Counted from the stretch's first letter, positions 1-8,858 are shown. The stretch is DNA of 64,000 nt from DASTSN01 sp035760665 (GCA_035760665.1 DASTSN010000085.1:47583-111582), one strand, 5' to 3'. Translations and numbers: made by a program. Notes: generated by a model from the sequence alone, not told the origin.

Positions 1-264
1 CTGCAATTAGGGAAACGGGCCGTGGAGCCAGCCGATTTATACGGAGGCAATACTGTAGAAGAGGCAGCAAAGATTTTTACAAAAATTCTCAACGGAGAAG
101 GTTCCTGGGCGCAAAATGCAGTAGTATTGGCAAATGCTGCTATGGCCCTGGACTGTACTGGTACGTATAAAACTTACGCAGAGGCTTACGGGGCAGCCGT
201 GGAAAGCCTGGAAAGCGGCAGAGCCCGCCAATGTCTTCAAAAACTTATCAGCCTGCAGTCATGA
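1..264 (+). CDS. trpD: Anthranilate phosphoribosyltransferase, C-terminal end (partial)
   Basis: This is the 3' end of a gene that begins before the window; frame 1 is open from base 1 to the TGA at 262-264. TrpD transfers phosphoribose from PRPP to anthranilate, the second step of tryptophan synthesis. The residues seen match the C-terminal helical part of TrpD: a GGNT motif near the start, then a helix containing QNAVVLANAA and a final helix ending SGRA. The GTG at 22 is internal and not a start. The stop codon overlaps the ATG of trpC (ATGA), as expected for coupled genes in one operon. The family call also rests on the trpC and trpF genes that follow. Confidence 0.9.
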   Translation: MQLGKRAVEPADLYGGNTVEEAAKIFTKILNGEGSWAQNAVVLANAAMALDCTGTYKTYAEAYGAAVESLESGRARQCLQKLISLQS

Positions 265-1058
265 ATATACTCGATACCATCATTGCCCATAAACGCAAAG
301 AAGTGCAACAGCGAAAAAAGCAGTTCTCCGTTGCAGATATTGAGAGCAGGCCACTGTTTTCAAGGACCCCGCTGTCACTCAGGCAATCCTTGCTTGATGA
401 AAGCAAGACGGGTATAATTGCGGAGTTCAAACGAAAATCGCCCTCCAGGGGAATCATCAACCAAACGGCGGATGTGGTGGCGGTCACGGGCGGCTATATG
501 GCTAACGGTGCATCCTGTTTGTCGGTGCTTACAGATGAGCACTTTTTCGGCGGTAGCGACCAGGACCTCTTACAGGCACGTGTGCATGCAATTCCTATTT
601 TACGCAAGGATTTTATTATTGACGAATACCAGCTGCTCGAAGCCAAAAGCATCGGCGCAGATGTGATTTTACTGATCGCCGCCTGCCTGGCACCTGCAGA
701 GGTAAAACACCTGGCCCGCTTTGCAAAAAACCTCGGCCTGGAGGTATTACTTGAGCTGCATGCCGAAGATGAACTGGAACACATTTGTGATGAAACAGCC
801 ATTATCGGCATCAATAACCGGGATTTGAAAACGTTCGTGGTCGATATTGAAAGAAGCCTGGCAATGGCAAAGAAGATACCCAGTGAAAAAATAAAAGTGG
901 CGGAAAGCGGCATCAGTTCCCCGGATAACATAATTTTATTTAAAGAAAATGGCTTCCGCGGATTCCTGATCGGGGAAAATTTCATGAAGGAAGCCGACCC
1001 AACGATTGCTTTTGCTCTTTTTGTTGAACAATTAAAAGCAAAAGCACATGCGAATTAA
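261..1058 (+). CDS. trpC: Indole-3-glycerol phosphate synthase
   Basis: TrpC closes the ring of carboxyphenylamino-deoxyribulose phosphate to give indole-3-glycerol phosphate. The 265-residue protein is a normal single-domain length. Visible family motifs are EFKRKSPSRG near residue 55 (catalytic lysine and phosphate-binding SPS), FGGS, LRKDFI with the catalytic lysine, NNRDLKTF and the late ESGI phosphate loop. An in-frame ATG lies 30 bases upstream at 231, but the ATG at 261 is preferred: it overlaps the trpD stop as ATGA and gives the usual N-terminus MNILDTIIAHKRKEV. The 3' end overlaps the trpF start by 11 bases. Confidence 0.95.
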   Translation: MNILDTIIAHKRKEVQQRKKQFSVADIESRPLFSRTPLSLRQSLLDESKTGIIAEFKRKSPSRGIINQTADVVAVTGGYMANGASCLSVLTDEHFFGGSDQDLLQARVHAIPILRKDFIIDEYQLLEAKSIGADVILLIAACLAPAEVKHLARFAKNLGLEVLLELHAEDELEHICDETAIIGINNRDLKTFVVDIERSLAMAKKIPSEKIKVAESGISSPDNIILFKENGFRGFLIGENFMKEADPTIAFALFVEQLKAKAHAN

Positions 1059-1683
1059 AGTTTGCGGCATGACCTTGCCGGAGCAGGTAAACGCCCTGGA
1101 AGAACTGGGGGTTGACTTTGCAGGGTTCATTTTTTACCCCAAATCTCCCCGTTTTATCGGCCAAAAAATTTCACCGGAAAAAATGAGGCGTACTGGTGGG
1201 CGTATTGCAAAGGTGGGAGTGTTTGTCAATGCCGGGTACGATGAATTGATGAAAACAGTGGATGACTACCGCCTTGACTTGGTGCAGCTTCACGGCGATG
1301 AAACACCCCGGTTTTGTGAAAAAATTGCTGACTATATATCTGTGATCAAAGCTTTCCGGCTGAGCGAGGATGATAATATCGAATGGATGGTGCGGCCGTA
1401 CCAGGATGTTTGCGATATGTACATGTTCGATACAATGGGGGCCGGATATGGCGGCACCGGTAAAAAATTTAACTGGGACGTGCTGAAAAATACCTCGCTG
1501 AGCAAACCTTTTTTACTTAGCGGGGGGATTGAACCCGGGGATGAACCGGCTTTAAAAACGTTTTCCGGCGAGCCGGAGGCAAAAAACTTATTTGCCATTG
1601 ATGTCAACAGTCGTTTTGAAATTAGCGCCGGGGTAAAGAATATGGAACTGATCAGCACATTTGTTAAAAATTTAAAAACCTGA
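1048..1683 (+). CDS. trpF: Phosphoribosylanthranilate isomerase
   Basis: TrpF isomerises phosphoribosylanthranilate to the substrate of TrpC. The 211-residue TIM-barrel protein begins with the family signature KVCGMT, whose cysteine is the general base, and carries VQLHGDE in the middle and LSGGI late as a phosphate-binding loop. The start overlaps the end of trpC and only one base separates its stop from the next gene, so it is translated within the same operon. It is distantly related in fold and chemistry to hisA, which lies about 3.3 kb downstream in this cluster. Confidence 0.95.
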   Translation: MRIKVCGMTLPEQVNALEELGVDFAGFIFYPKSPRFIGQKISPEKMRRTGGRIAKVGVFVNAGYDELMKTVDDYRLDLVQLHGDETPRFCEKIADYISVIKAFRLSEDDNIEWMVRPYQDVCDMYMFDTMGAGYGGTGKKFNWDVLKNTSLSKPFLLSGGIEPGDEPALKTFSGEPEAKNLFAIDVNSRFEISAGVKNMELISTFVKNLKT

Positions 1684-1684
1684 C

Positions 1685-2176
1685 ATGATCATTGTACGGG
1701 ATGCCGTGGAAAATGATTTGCCGGCCATGCTGGAGATTTATAATGATATCATACTGCACACAACAGCCGTATATCATTACGAAGCACAGACAGCTGCTGC
1801 TCGCGAAGAGTGGTTTCGGGCCAAAAAGGCGGACGGTTACCCGGTACTAGTGGCGGAGGAAAGCGGATCGGTTGTTGGCTTTAGTTCGTTTGGGCCTTTC
1901 CGTGCCTGGGCTGCTTATCAGTACACTGTAGAAAATTCGGTGTATGTAGCCGGCACCTGCAGGGGAAGAGGAATTGGCAAACGATTATTGGCGCCCCTGA
2001 TTGACGCCGCCCGCGAAAGGGGCTTGCATTCAATGGTGGCCGGCATTGATGCCGGCAACGAAGCCAGTATCAGATTGCATGAACAGTTCGGGTTTAAAGA
2101 AGTGGGCCATTTTAAAGAGGTAGGCTGGAAATTTAACCGCTGGCTGGATTTGAAATTCATGCAGCTGATTTTATAA
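1685..2176 (+). CDS. GNAT N-acetyltransferase, phosphinothricin/methionine sulfoximine acetyltransferase-like
   Basis: A 163-residue protein of the Gcn5-related acetyltransferase fold. The N-terminus IIVRDAVENDLPAMLEIYND and the block FRAWAAYQYTVENSVYV followed by RGRGIGKRLL (acetyl-CoA pyrophosphate loop) are typical of the PAT/Bar and methionine-sulfoximine acetyltransferase branch. Known members acetylate phosphinothricin, methionine sulfoximine or related amino-acid amines. It starts one base after the trpF stop and lies between trpF and trpB, so it is almost surely co-transcribed with tryptophan genes. Whether it acts on tryptophan-pathway compounds or simply rides in the operon cannot be told; the true substrate is unknown. 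Confidence 0.85.
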   Translation: MIIVRDAVENDLPAMLEIYNDIILHTTAVYHYEAQTAAAREEWFRAKKADGYPVLVAEESGSVVGFSSFGPFRAWAAYQYTVENSVYVAGTCRGRGIGKRLLAPLIDAARERGLHSMVAGIDAGNEASIRLHEQFGFKEVGHFKEVGWKFNRWLDLKFMQLIL

Positions 2177-2209
2177 ATTGATTTTACTTTAAAATACTCG
2201 ATAAGCAAG

Positions 2210-3409
2210 ATGACAACAGCACAAAAATTTTCAACACCCAACGACCAGGGTTACTACGGGAAGTTTGGCGGGGCCTACATTCCGGAAATGCTGCACCGTA
2301 ATGTGGAAGAATTACGTACCCGCTATCGCGAAATCATGGAGGAGCTATCTTTCCAGAAAGAGTTCCGGGAATTGTTAAAAGATTATGTCGGCCGGCCTAC
2401 GCCGTTGTATGAGGCCAAACGCCTGGGCCGCCGTTTTCGTACCCGTATTTACCTGAAGCGGGAAGATCTTTGCCATACCGGTGCGCATAAAATCAACAAT
2501 ACCATAGGGCAAATATTGCTGGCAGAACGCCTGGGTAAAAAGAGAATCATTGCCGAAACCGGCGCCGGCCAGCACGGTGTGGCTACGGCAACCGTTTGTG
2601 CGCTGAAAGGAGTGGAGTGCATTGTGTACATGGGCGAAAAAGATATAGAACGGCAAGCTCCTAACGTTGCACGCATGAAAATGCTTGGCGCTAAAGTGGT
2701 GCCGGCAACCAGCGGCAGCAAAACACTCAAAGATGCAACCAACGAAGCTATACGAGACTGGATCAACAATCCGCTCGATACACATTATATCATTGGCAGC
2801 GTGGTGGGGCCCCATCCTTACCCGGATATGGTTGCCCGCTTTCAGTCCGTCATCAGCGAGGAAATGCGCTGGCAGCTGAATGAAAATACCGGTAGCGAAC
2901 TACCCACGCATGTAATGGCCTGTGTGGGCGGTGGCAGCAATGCCGCCGGTGCTTTTTATCATTTCCTGGATGAACCCGCCGTGCAGTTAATTGCGGTCGA
3001 AGCTGCCGGTCACGGCGTGAATAGCGGACTAAGCGCTGCTACCACGCAGTTAGGAAAACCGGGGGTTTTACATGGCAGCAAAAGCCTGGTGATGCAAACA
3101 GCAGATGGGCAGGTGGTGGAACCGCATAGTATTTCCGCCGGGCTCGATTATCCCGGTATCGGTCCCCTGCATGCGCATTTGTTCGACAGCGGCCGTGGTA
3201 TATTTTTAAATGCTACCGATGATGAAGCCCTGGAAGCAGCCTTTGAGCTGGCAAAGCTGGAAGGCATCATACCTGCCCTCGAAACTGCGCATGCACTCGC
3301 AGCTTTACAGCAAATGCAGTTTTCTGAAAAAGATACAGTGGTAATTTGTTTAAGTGGCAGGGGTGATAAAGACCTGGCAACCTATATGAATGCGATGGAG
3401 GAAATGTAG
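2210..3409 (+). CDS. trpB: Tryptophan synthase beta chain
   Basis: TrpB condenses indole with L-serine using pyridoxal phosphate. The 399-residue product has the PLP lysine in GAHKINN (Lys94), the ammonium-channel region ETGAGQHG near 117-123, and the PLP phosphate loop GGGSNA at 240-245. Length and order match the standard TrpB1 type that works with TrpA. The gene is 33 bases after the GNAT gene and 114 bases before trpA, an unusually long gap for trpBA; that gap holds a stem-loop. Confidence 0.97.
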   Translation: MTTAQKFSTPNDQGYYGKFGGAYIPEMLHRNVEELRTRYREIMEELSFQKEFRELLKDYVGRPTPLYEAKRLGRRFRTRIYLKREDLCHTGAHKINNTIGQILLAERLGKKRIIAETGAGQHGVATATVCALKGVECIVYMGEKDIERQAPNVARMKMLGAKVVPATSGSKTLKDATNEAIRDWINNPLDTHYIIGSVVGPHPYPDMVARFQSVISEEMRWQLNENTGSELPTHVMACVGGGSNAAGAFYHFLDEPAVQLIAVEAAGHGVNSGLSAATTQLGKPGVLHGSKSLVMQTADGQVVEPHSISAGLDYPGIGPLHAHLFDSGRGIFLNATDDEALEAAFELAKLEGIIPALETAHALAALQQMQFSEKDTVVICLSGRGDKDLATYMNAMEEM

Positions 3410-3414
3410 TGTAG

Positions 3415-3442
3415 CCGGCTGCAATGCCCATGGCATCGCCGG
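3415..3442 (+). other. Stem-loop between trpB and trpA
   Basis: Six bases after the trpB stop, CCGGC (3415-3419) can pair with GCCGG (3438-3442), and inside it ATGCC (3424-3428) pairs with GGCAT (3432-3436) around a CAT loop. No U-run follows, so it is not an intrinsic terminator. It could stabilise or process the trpB transcript. Function is inference only. Confidence 0.4.
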
Positions 3443-3523
3443 TTGTGTCACTCACTTGTACGTACAGCGCACAGCCCGGCAATAACCGAAAATGAAGATT
3501 AGATTTTTAATATATACCAACAC

Positions 3524-4300
3524 ATGAGCAGTCTCGACAAACTGTTTTCCCAAAAAAAGCAAAACGTGCTAAACGTATACTGCACGGCAGGTTATCCAGC
3601 GCCTGACAGTACACTTAGCGTAATGAAAGCGCTGCAGCAATACGGGGCCGATATTATAGAACTGGGCATGCCGTACAGCGATCCGCTGGCAGACGGCCCC
3701 GTTATTCAGCATAGCAGCAGCGTGGCGCTGGCAAATGGAATGACCATAAAAAAATTATTTGAACAGCTCCACAATTTCAGGCAAACTATTCACATACCGG
3801 TAATATTGATGGGTTATATGAATCCGGTTTTGCAGTACGGGTTTGAACAATTTTGTGCCGATGCCGCTGCAGCAGGTATTGATGGCCTCATCCTGCCCGA
3901 CCTGCCGGAGTACGAGTTTGAAACCGAATACGGTGCGGTGATTAAAAAATACGGACTGGATTTTATTTTTCTTGTCACTCCCGAAACCAGCGAAGCACGT
4001 ATTCAAAAACTGGATGAACTCAGCAGCGGATTTTTGTATGCTGTATCCTCTTCTTCTACCACGGGTAAAGATAAAAATATGCCCGATGTGGCTGCTTACC
4101 TGCAGCGTTTGAGGCATATGCAACTGAAAAATCCTGTGCTGGTAGGTTTTGGAATAAAAGATAAGCAAAGCTTTGATGCGGCATGCGAAAATGCGAACGG
4201 GGCAATCATCGGTAGCGCTTATATAAAAGCCCTCGAGGCAAACGGCCCTGTAGAAGACATAACAAAAGCCTTTCTTACGGCTGTATTAAAAGGTAAATAG
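3524..4300 (+). CDS. trpA: Tryptophan synthase alpha chain
   Basis: TrpA cleaves indole-3-glycerol phosphate and passes indole to TrpB through a tunnel. The 258-residue TIM-barrel protein has the family signature ELGMPYSDPLADGP, giving the catalytic Glu46 and Asp57, and a late GFGI phosphate-binding turn. The start ATG at 3524 gives the usual short N-terminal helix before the first strand. It closes the tryptophan part of the cluster; hisH starts 82 bases later on the same strand. Confidence 0.96.
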   Translation: MSSLDKLFSQKKQNVLNVYCTAGYPAPDSTLSVMKALQQYGADIIELGMPYSDPLADGPVIQHSSSVALANGMTIKKLFEQLHNFRQTIHIPVILMGYMNPVLQYGFEQFCADAAAAGIDGLILPDLPEYEFETEYGAVIKKYGLDFIFLVTPETSEARIQKLDELSSGFLYAVSSSSTTGKDKNMPDVAAYLQRLRHMQLKNPVLVGFGIKDKQSFDAACENANGAIIGSAYIKALEANGPVEDITKAFLTAVLKGK

Positions 4301-4382
4301 ATCACTAAATTTTGAAAGGGGCTAATCTTGAGTAACAAAAAAGTTTACCTAAGCCCTCTTCAGGATGAAAGACGTATAGTAA

Positions 4383-4973
4383 ATGCAGGTAGTCATAATA
4401 AAATATAACGCAGGAAATATTCAGTCTGTATTGTATGCCTTGGAACGGATTGGCGCCAAAGCGGCAGTTACCGATGATCACAGCCAGGTTAAATCGGCAG
4501 ATAAAGTGATCTTTCCCGGTGTAGGAGAAGCCAGCAGTGCTATGCGTTATCTAAAAGAGAAAGGATTGGATACACTGATTACAAGTCTAACACAACCGGT
4601 ATTGGGTATTTGTCTCGGGATGCAGCTCATGTGCAGGTATTCTGAAGAAAATAATACGGAGTGCCTGGGTATCTTTGATGAAGAAGTAAAACTGTTCCGG
4701 CCGGCCGACAGGCGACTGAAAGTGCCGCAAATCGGCTGGAATACAATCTACAACCTGCAGTCAAGCTTGTTCAGCAACGTACCGGAAAATAGCTATTGCT
4801 ATTTTGTACACGGCTATTATGCTGCCCTGGGTGGGCATACCATTGCTACTACCGGCTATGTACAACCGTATAGCTCGGCCTTGCACAAGAGAAATTTTTA
4901 CGGTGTGCAGTTTCACCCGGAGAAAAGTGCGAAAGTGGGCGAACAGATACTGCAAAATTTCCTTCGGCTGTAA
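4383..4973 (+). CDS. hisH: Imidazole glycerol phosphate synthase, glutaminase subunit HisH
   Basis: HisH hydrolyses glutamine and feeds ammonia to HisF. The 196-residue class I amidotransferase shows the nucleophile elbow GICLGMQ (Cys77) and the QFHPEKS block with His178 and Glu180, completing the catalytic triad. The early FPGVGEA motif is the oxyanion-side loop. It follows trpA on the same strand and starts a hisH-hisA-hisF-hisIE run; hisG, hisD, hisC and hisB are not in this window. Confidence 0.96.
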   Translation: MQVVIIKYNAGNIQSVLYALERIGAKAAVTDDHSQVKSADKVIFPGVGEASSAMRYLKEKGLDTLITSLTQPVLGICLGMQLMCRYSEENNTECLGIFDEEVKLFRPADRRLKVPQIGWNTIYNLQSSLFSNVPENSYCYFVHGYYAALGGHTIATTGYVQPYSSALHKRNFYGVQFHPEKSAKVGEQILQNFLRL

Positions 4974-5015
4974 AGCAACTAATTATTTAATCATGCATGT
5001 TTAATATGTATAAAA

Positions 5016-5735
5016 ATGGAGATTATTCCAGCCATTGATATTATTGAGGGTAAATGCGTTCGGCTGACGGAAGGTGATTATTCGCAGAAAAAAATTTACA
5101 ATGAACATCCGCTGGAGGTGGTAAAACAGTTTGAGGATGCAGGGTTGCAACGCCTTCACCTGGTTGATCTTGACGGTGCCAAAGCCGGAGCTGTGAAAAA
5201 CTGGAAAGTGCTGGAAACAATTGCAGGTAAAACACGCCTGATCATAGATTTCGGTGGCGGCATCAAAACCAGGAATGATGTGCAGATCATTTTTGAGTCT
5301 GGTGCTGCGCTGGCAACGGTAGGCAGCATTGCTGTAAAAAATGAAATGGAATTTGTAAGATGGCTGGTTACGTTCGGCGCCGAAAAATTTTTGCTGGGGG
5401 CGGATGTAAAGAATGAAAAAATTGCCGTAAGCGGTTGGCTGGAAACCACGCATATTGATGTGTATAGCTTTATTGACAAATATATTCAGCAAGGTGTACA
5501 ACAGGTTTTTTGCACTGATGTGAGCAAGGACGGAAAACTGCAGGGCCCTTCGGTGGAATTGTATAAAACGATCATCAATCGTTTTCCGGGTTTGTATTTT
5601 ATTGCCAGCGGCGGTGTTAGTTCTATCGATGACCTGGAGGAATTAAACGCCATTGGATGTAAAGCCGCCATCGTTGGGAAAGCTATTTATGAAAACAGGA
5701 TTTCATTAAATGATATAAAGAAATTTTTACAATGA
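5016..5735 (+). CDS. hisA: ProFAR isomerase (1-(5-phosphoribosyl)-5-[(5-phosphoribosylamino)methylideneamino]imidazole-4-carboxamide isomerase)
   Basis: HisA opens the ribose ring of ProFAR to give PRFAR, the HisHF substrate. The 239-residue barrel starts IIPAIDIIEGKCVRL with catalytic Asp8, has GADV (Asp130) and CTDVSKDG at strand six, and two phosphate loops (DFGGGI and ASGGVSS). These match the HisA pattern better than HisF, whose N-terminus is KRIIPCLD. The stop overlaps the hisF start by four bases, so translation is likely coupled. Confidence 0.96.
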   Translation: MEIIPAIDIIEGKCVRLTEGDYSQKKIYNEHPLEVVKQFEDAGLQRLHLVDLDGAKAGAVKNWKVLETIAGKTRLIIDFGGGIKTRNDVQIIFESGAALATVGSIAVKNEMEFVRWLVTFGAEKFLLGADVKNEKIAVSGWLETTHIDVYSFIDKYIQQGVQQVFCTDVSKDGKLQGPSVELYKTIINRFPGLYFIASGGVSSIDDLEELNAIGCKAAIVGKAIYENRISLNDIKKFLQ

Positions 5736-6493
5736 GCCTGACAAAACGGATCATACCCTGCCTGGACATTAAAGATGGCCGCACAGTGAAAGGCACAAAC
5801 TTTGTAAATCTGCGGGATGCCGGCGACCCCGTGGAACTAGGCGCATTGTATGCACAGCAAGGTGCCGATGAACTGGTTTTTTTAGATATTACAGCCACCG
5901 TGGAAAAACGCAAAACGCTTAGCGAGCTGGTGAATAAAATTGCCCATCATATAAATATTCCTTTTACCGTGGGTGGCGGCATTTCGACGGTTGATGATGT
6001 GAGCCTGCTGCTGCAAAATGGCGCTGATAAGATTTCGGTAAATACTGCTGCGTTCAAACGGCCGGAACTTTTACAGGAGCTTGAAAAAGAATTTGGCAGC
6101 CAGTGCGTGGTACTCGCCATTGACACCAAAAAAGAAGAAGACGGAGATTGGTATGTGTACCTGAATGGAGGCCGGACAAAGACCGGTTCAAAATGTATTG
6201 AGTGGGCCAAAAAGGCCGTTGACCTGGGTGCCGGTGAAATACTGCTGACTTCTATGAATCACGACGGCACCAAGCAGGGATTCGCCCTTGATATTACAAA
6301 AGCATTAAGTGAGTCACTGCCGGTTCCCGTTATTGCCAGCGGGGGTGGTGGTACCATGCAGCATTTTGCCGATGTCTTCCAGCAGGGGCTTGCTGATGCA
6401 GCGCTGGCTGCCAGCATATTTCATTTTAAAGAAATAGCCATTGGCGACCTGAAACAATTTTTACACGAAAAAGGGATACCGGTGCGAATTTAA
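5732..6493 (+). CDS. hisF: Imidazole glycerol phosphate synthase, cyclase subunit HisF
   Basis: HisF joins ammonia from HisH to PRFAR, giving imidazole glycerol phosphate and AICAR. The 253-residue protein has the signature KRIIPCLDIKDGRTVKG with Asp12 and a second acid in LAIDTKK (Asp131), the two catalytic aspartates of the family. Phosphate loops VGGGIS and ASGGGG are intact. It overlaps hisA by four bases and precedes hisIE by 91 bases. Confidence 0.97.
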   Translation: MSLTKRIIPCLDIKDGRTVKGTNFVNLRDAGDPVELGALYAQQGADELVFLDITATVEKRKTLSELVNKIAHHINIPFTVGGGISTVDDVSLLLQNGADKISVNTAAFKRPELLQELEKEFGSQCVVLAIDTKKEEDGDWYVYLNGGRTKTGSKCIEWAKKAVDLGAGEILLTSMNHDGTKQGFALDITKALSESLPVPVIASGGGGTMQHFADVFQQGLADAALAASIFHFKEIAIGDLKQFLHEKGIPVRI

Positions 6494-6584
6494 CATGGCT
6501 TTTTCCCATGGATGTATTCTTCGTTGAGGCCTGTACGTAAATTAAACGATATTTGTACCGACTGTCATTCAAAAGCGGGAAAAA

Positions 6585-7184
6585 ATGAAAATTGATTTTA
6601 AAAAATATGCCGATGGACTGGCGCCCGCCATCATCCAGGATTATACTACGCAAAAGGTGCTGATGCTGGGTTTTATGAATCAGGCATCGCTGGACAAAAC
6701 CATGCAGGAGGGAAAAGTAACGTTTTACAGCCGCAGTAAAAAAAGGCTGTGGACAAAAGGCGAGGAGAGCGGCCATTTTTTACTGGTTAAAGAAATCATG
6801 AGTGATTGCGATGATGATACATTGCTGATCAAAGCACAGCCAACGGGTCCGGTTTGTCATACTGGTGCCGATACCTGCTGGAGCGAGAAAAATCACAGCG
6901 ATGATTTTTTATCTTATTTAGAAGAAATTATCAGGCTTCGCCGAACCGGGACAGATGAAAAGTCGTATGTAAGACAATTATTTCAGAAGGGAATTAATAA
7001 AATTGCACAGAAAGTGGGTGAAGAAGCTGTGGAACTTGTGATTGAAGCAAAAGATGAGAACAGGGAATTGTTTTTAAACGAAGCAGCCGATCTTTTGTTT
7101 CACTACCTGGTACTGCTGCAGGCAAAGGGATATACCCTGGCGGATGTAACTGAAATTTTAAAACAGCGACATCAGCCCCGGTAA
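6585..7184 (+). CDS. hisI: Bifunctional phosphoribosyl-AMP cyclohydrolase / phosphoribosyl-ATP pyrophosphatase
   Basis: A 199-residue HisI-HisE fusion (hisIE) catalysing steps two and three of histidine synthesis. Residues 1 to about 105 are the cyclohydrolase: VLMLGFMNQASL, FYSRSKKRLWTKGEESGH, and zinc ligands in SDCDDD and CHTGADTC. The remainder is the MazG-like pyrophosphatase with KVGEEAVELVIEAK and NEAADLLFH, whose acidic residues bind magnesium. The fusion is common in Bacteroidota and enterobacteria. It is the last gene of the amino-acid block. Confidence 0.96.
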   Translation: MKIDFKKYADGLAPAIIQDYTTQKVLMLGFMNQASLDKTMQEGKVTFYSRSKKRLWTKGEESGHFLLVKEIMSDCDDDTLLIKAQPTGPVCHTGADTCWSEKNHSDDFLSYLEEIIRLRRTGTDEKSYVRQLFQKGINKIAQKVGEEAVELVIEAKDENRELFLNEAADLLFHYLVLLQAKGYTLADVTEILKQRHQPR

Positions 7185-7289
7185 GGATGGCGGGTATATA
7201 CTAGTTTACGCAGGACAGTTTTGGACGTTCTGCATTCCATATAGCAAAGATATCAGCTGCTGAAGGCGGCAAACTAAATAAATAAACAG

Positions 7290-8390
7290 ATGAAAACATT
7301 TTTCAGCTTTTTTTTACTGGTACCTATATTTTTGTTTGCCCAGCAAACAGCGCAAAAACCATCTTTTACAATTACAGGCCACATCAAGGGCCTTGCAGAA
7401 GGTACTACTGTAAAAATTCTTAACACTACCGATAATAATGAACTAACCCGCGGCAAGGTGACCAAGGGTAGCTTTACGCTCAATGGAAGTGTGCCTGAAC
7501 CGGGGTTGTATTATATTGAATTAGGAAAAGAAAAGCCCCAGCACATATTCCTGGAAAACAGCCGGATCATGGTCAGCGGCAATGTGAACGAACTGGAAAA
7601 TTTAAACGTCACTGGTTCAAAATCGCACACGGATTTCATTGTATTTAAAAATACGTTTAATCCCTTGTTTGCCCACATGAATGCCATTGCAACAGAAATT
7701 AATAATACTATGCCGGGAGAACATTATGATTCACTGATGGCCAGGTATGATTCGGTTAATTCCGTTATTCAAACAAAGATTGACGAGTTTGTGACTGCGC
7801 ATCCGGCTTCTTTTGTGTCGCCTTTCTTACTTTATGTAACCGCGCAGGTAGATGATGATCCCGTGAAGCTGGAGAACCGGTTTAGCCGGTTATCGGATAC
7901 GATAAAGAAATCCCAGATTGGCACGAGCCTTTCCGACTACATAGCTTACAACAAGGTTGGTGCGGTGGGCACGCAGGCACTGGACTTTACACAGCCTGAC
8001 ACCACCGGGCAACCCGTTTCACTGTCTTCCTTCCGCGGTAAATACGTGCTGGTGGATTTCTGGGCTAGCTGGTGCGGCCCCTGCCGCAACGAAAACCCGA
8101 ATGTGGTGGCTGCCTTTAATAAATTCAAAAACAAGAATTTTACGGTACTCGGTGTATCACTCGATCGCCCCGGCGGTAAGGAAAAATGGCTGGAGGCCAT
8201 TCACCACGACGGTCTCACCTGGACACATGTGAGTGACCTGAAATTCTGGAACAACGAAGCAGCTGTGCTTTACCACGTACAGGGTATACCCTTTAATATC
8301 CTCGTAGATCCCAATGGGAAAATAGTAGGTAAAAACCTTCGGGGCCAGGACCTGGAGCAAAAACTCTGTGAATTGTTAGGCTGTAACTGA
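7290..8390 (+). CDS. Thioredoxin-like protein, TlpA/ResA type with DUF4369-like N-terminal domain
   Basis: A 366-residue exported redox protein. A signal peptide (MKTFFSFFLLVPIFLFAQ) is followed by a beta-rich domain like DUF4369 (FTITGHIKGLAEGTTVKIL), a helical middle, and a C-terminal TlpA-type thioredoxin domain from about residue 225. The active site WCGPC is at 261-265 and the cis-proline loop is GIPFNILVD. Such proteins reduce disulfides in the periplasm and are numerous in Bacteroidota; the specific client is unknown. It is convergent with the next gene, with only nine bases between stops. Confidence 0.88.
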   Translation: MKTFFSFFLLVPIFLFAQQTAQKPSFTITGHIKGLAEGTTVKILNTTDNNELTRGKVTKGSFTLNGSVPEPGLYYIELGKEKPQHIFLENSRIMVSGNVNELENLNVTGSKSHTDFIVFKNTFNPLFAHMNAIATEINNTMPGEHYDSLMARYDSVNSVIQTKIDEFVTAHPASFVSPFLLYVTAQVDDDPVKLENRFSRLSDTIKKSQIGTSLSDYIAYNKVGAVGTQALDFTQPDTTGQPVSLSSFRGKYVLVDFWASWCGPCRNENPNVVAAFNKFKNKNFTVLGVSLDRPGGKEKWLEAIHHDGLTWTHVSDLKFWNNEAAVLYHVQGIPFNILVDPNGKIVGKNLRGQDLEQKLCELLGCN

Positions 8391-8399
8391 CCGGTTCCT

Positions 8400-8858
8400 T
8401 TATTCATCCAGCCCCATCAGCTTGCTGATATTTTTCCAGTTACTTTGCCGCTGGTTTTCATAACTGGTAGCCTTGGTATTGTCTTTGGTGTTGACATACT
8501 CTTTGAAAAAACGTGCCTGCTGCTGAAGACCTTTCATCACCTCCATCGTTTCTTTTACAAAACGCTGATCGTCTGCAGCAGTGAGTGATTTTTTTTCCAG
8601 CAATTCATTCAGCATCTTCCGGATATTTTCAATAAGGTTCACTTGCTCTTCCAGCAAGGCTAGGGTATTTTCTTTTGTGTACACCTCTTTCACATATGCA
8701 TCACTTACGCTGCCGATGGAAAGGTAGGTATTGTACATAAAGCCGGCTGATAAGCCGCCAAGGGTGTTCAGTAAATTTGTTTCGCGTTCTTCACAGCTTT
8801 GCGCCATTGAAGAAAATGAAATGGCTGCTACAGCAAACAGGAGTATGATTTTTTTCAT
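8400..8858 (-). CDS. Small exported protein of unknown function
   Basis: A 152-residue protein with a clear signal peptide (MKKIILLFAVAAISFSSMAQ) and a largely helical, charged mature part with Gln/Glu/Lys-rich stretches. There is a single early cysteine (SCEERE) just after the cleavage site, but it is not in a lipobox. I do not recognise the family. It probably acts in the periplasm. The ATG is preceded by AT-rich sequence with no obvious ribosome binding site, as usual in this phylum. Confidence 0.75.
   Translation of the reverse strand: MKKIILLFAVAAISFSSMAQSCEERETNLLNTLGGLSAGFMYNTYLSIGSVSDAYVKEVYTKENTLALLEEQVNLIENIRKMLNELLEKKSLTAADDQRFVKETMEVMKGLQQQARFFKEYVNTKDNTKATSYENQRQSNWKNISKLMGLDE

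Noticed and set aside
494..985. 163-codon minus-strand frame
   Set aside because: Antisense to trpC in a dense plus-strand operon; no family motif.
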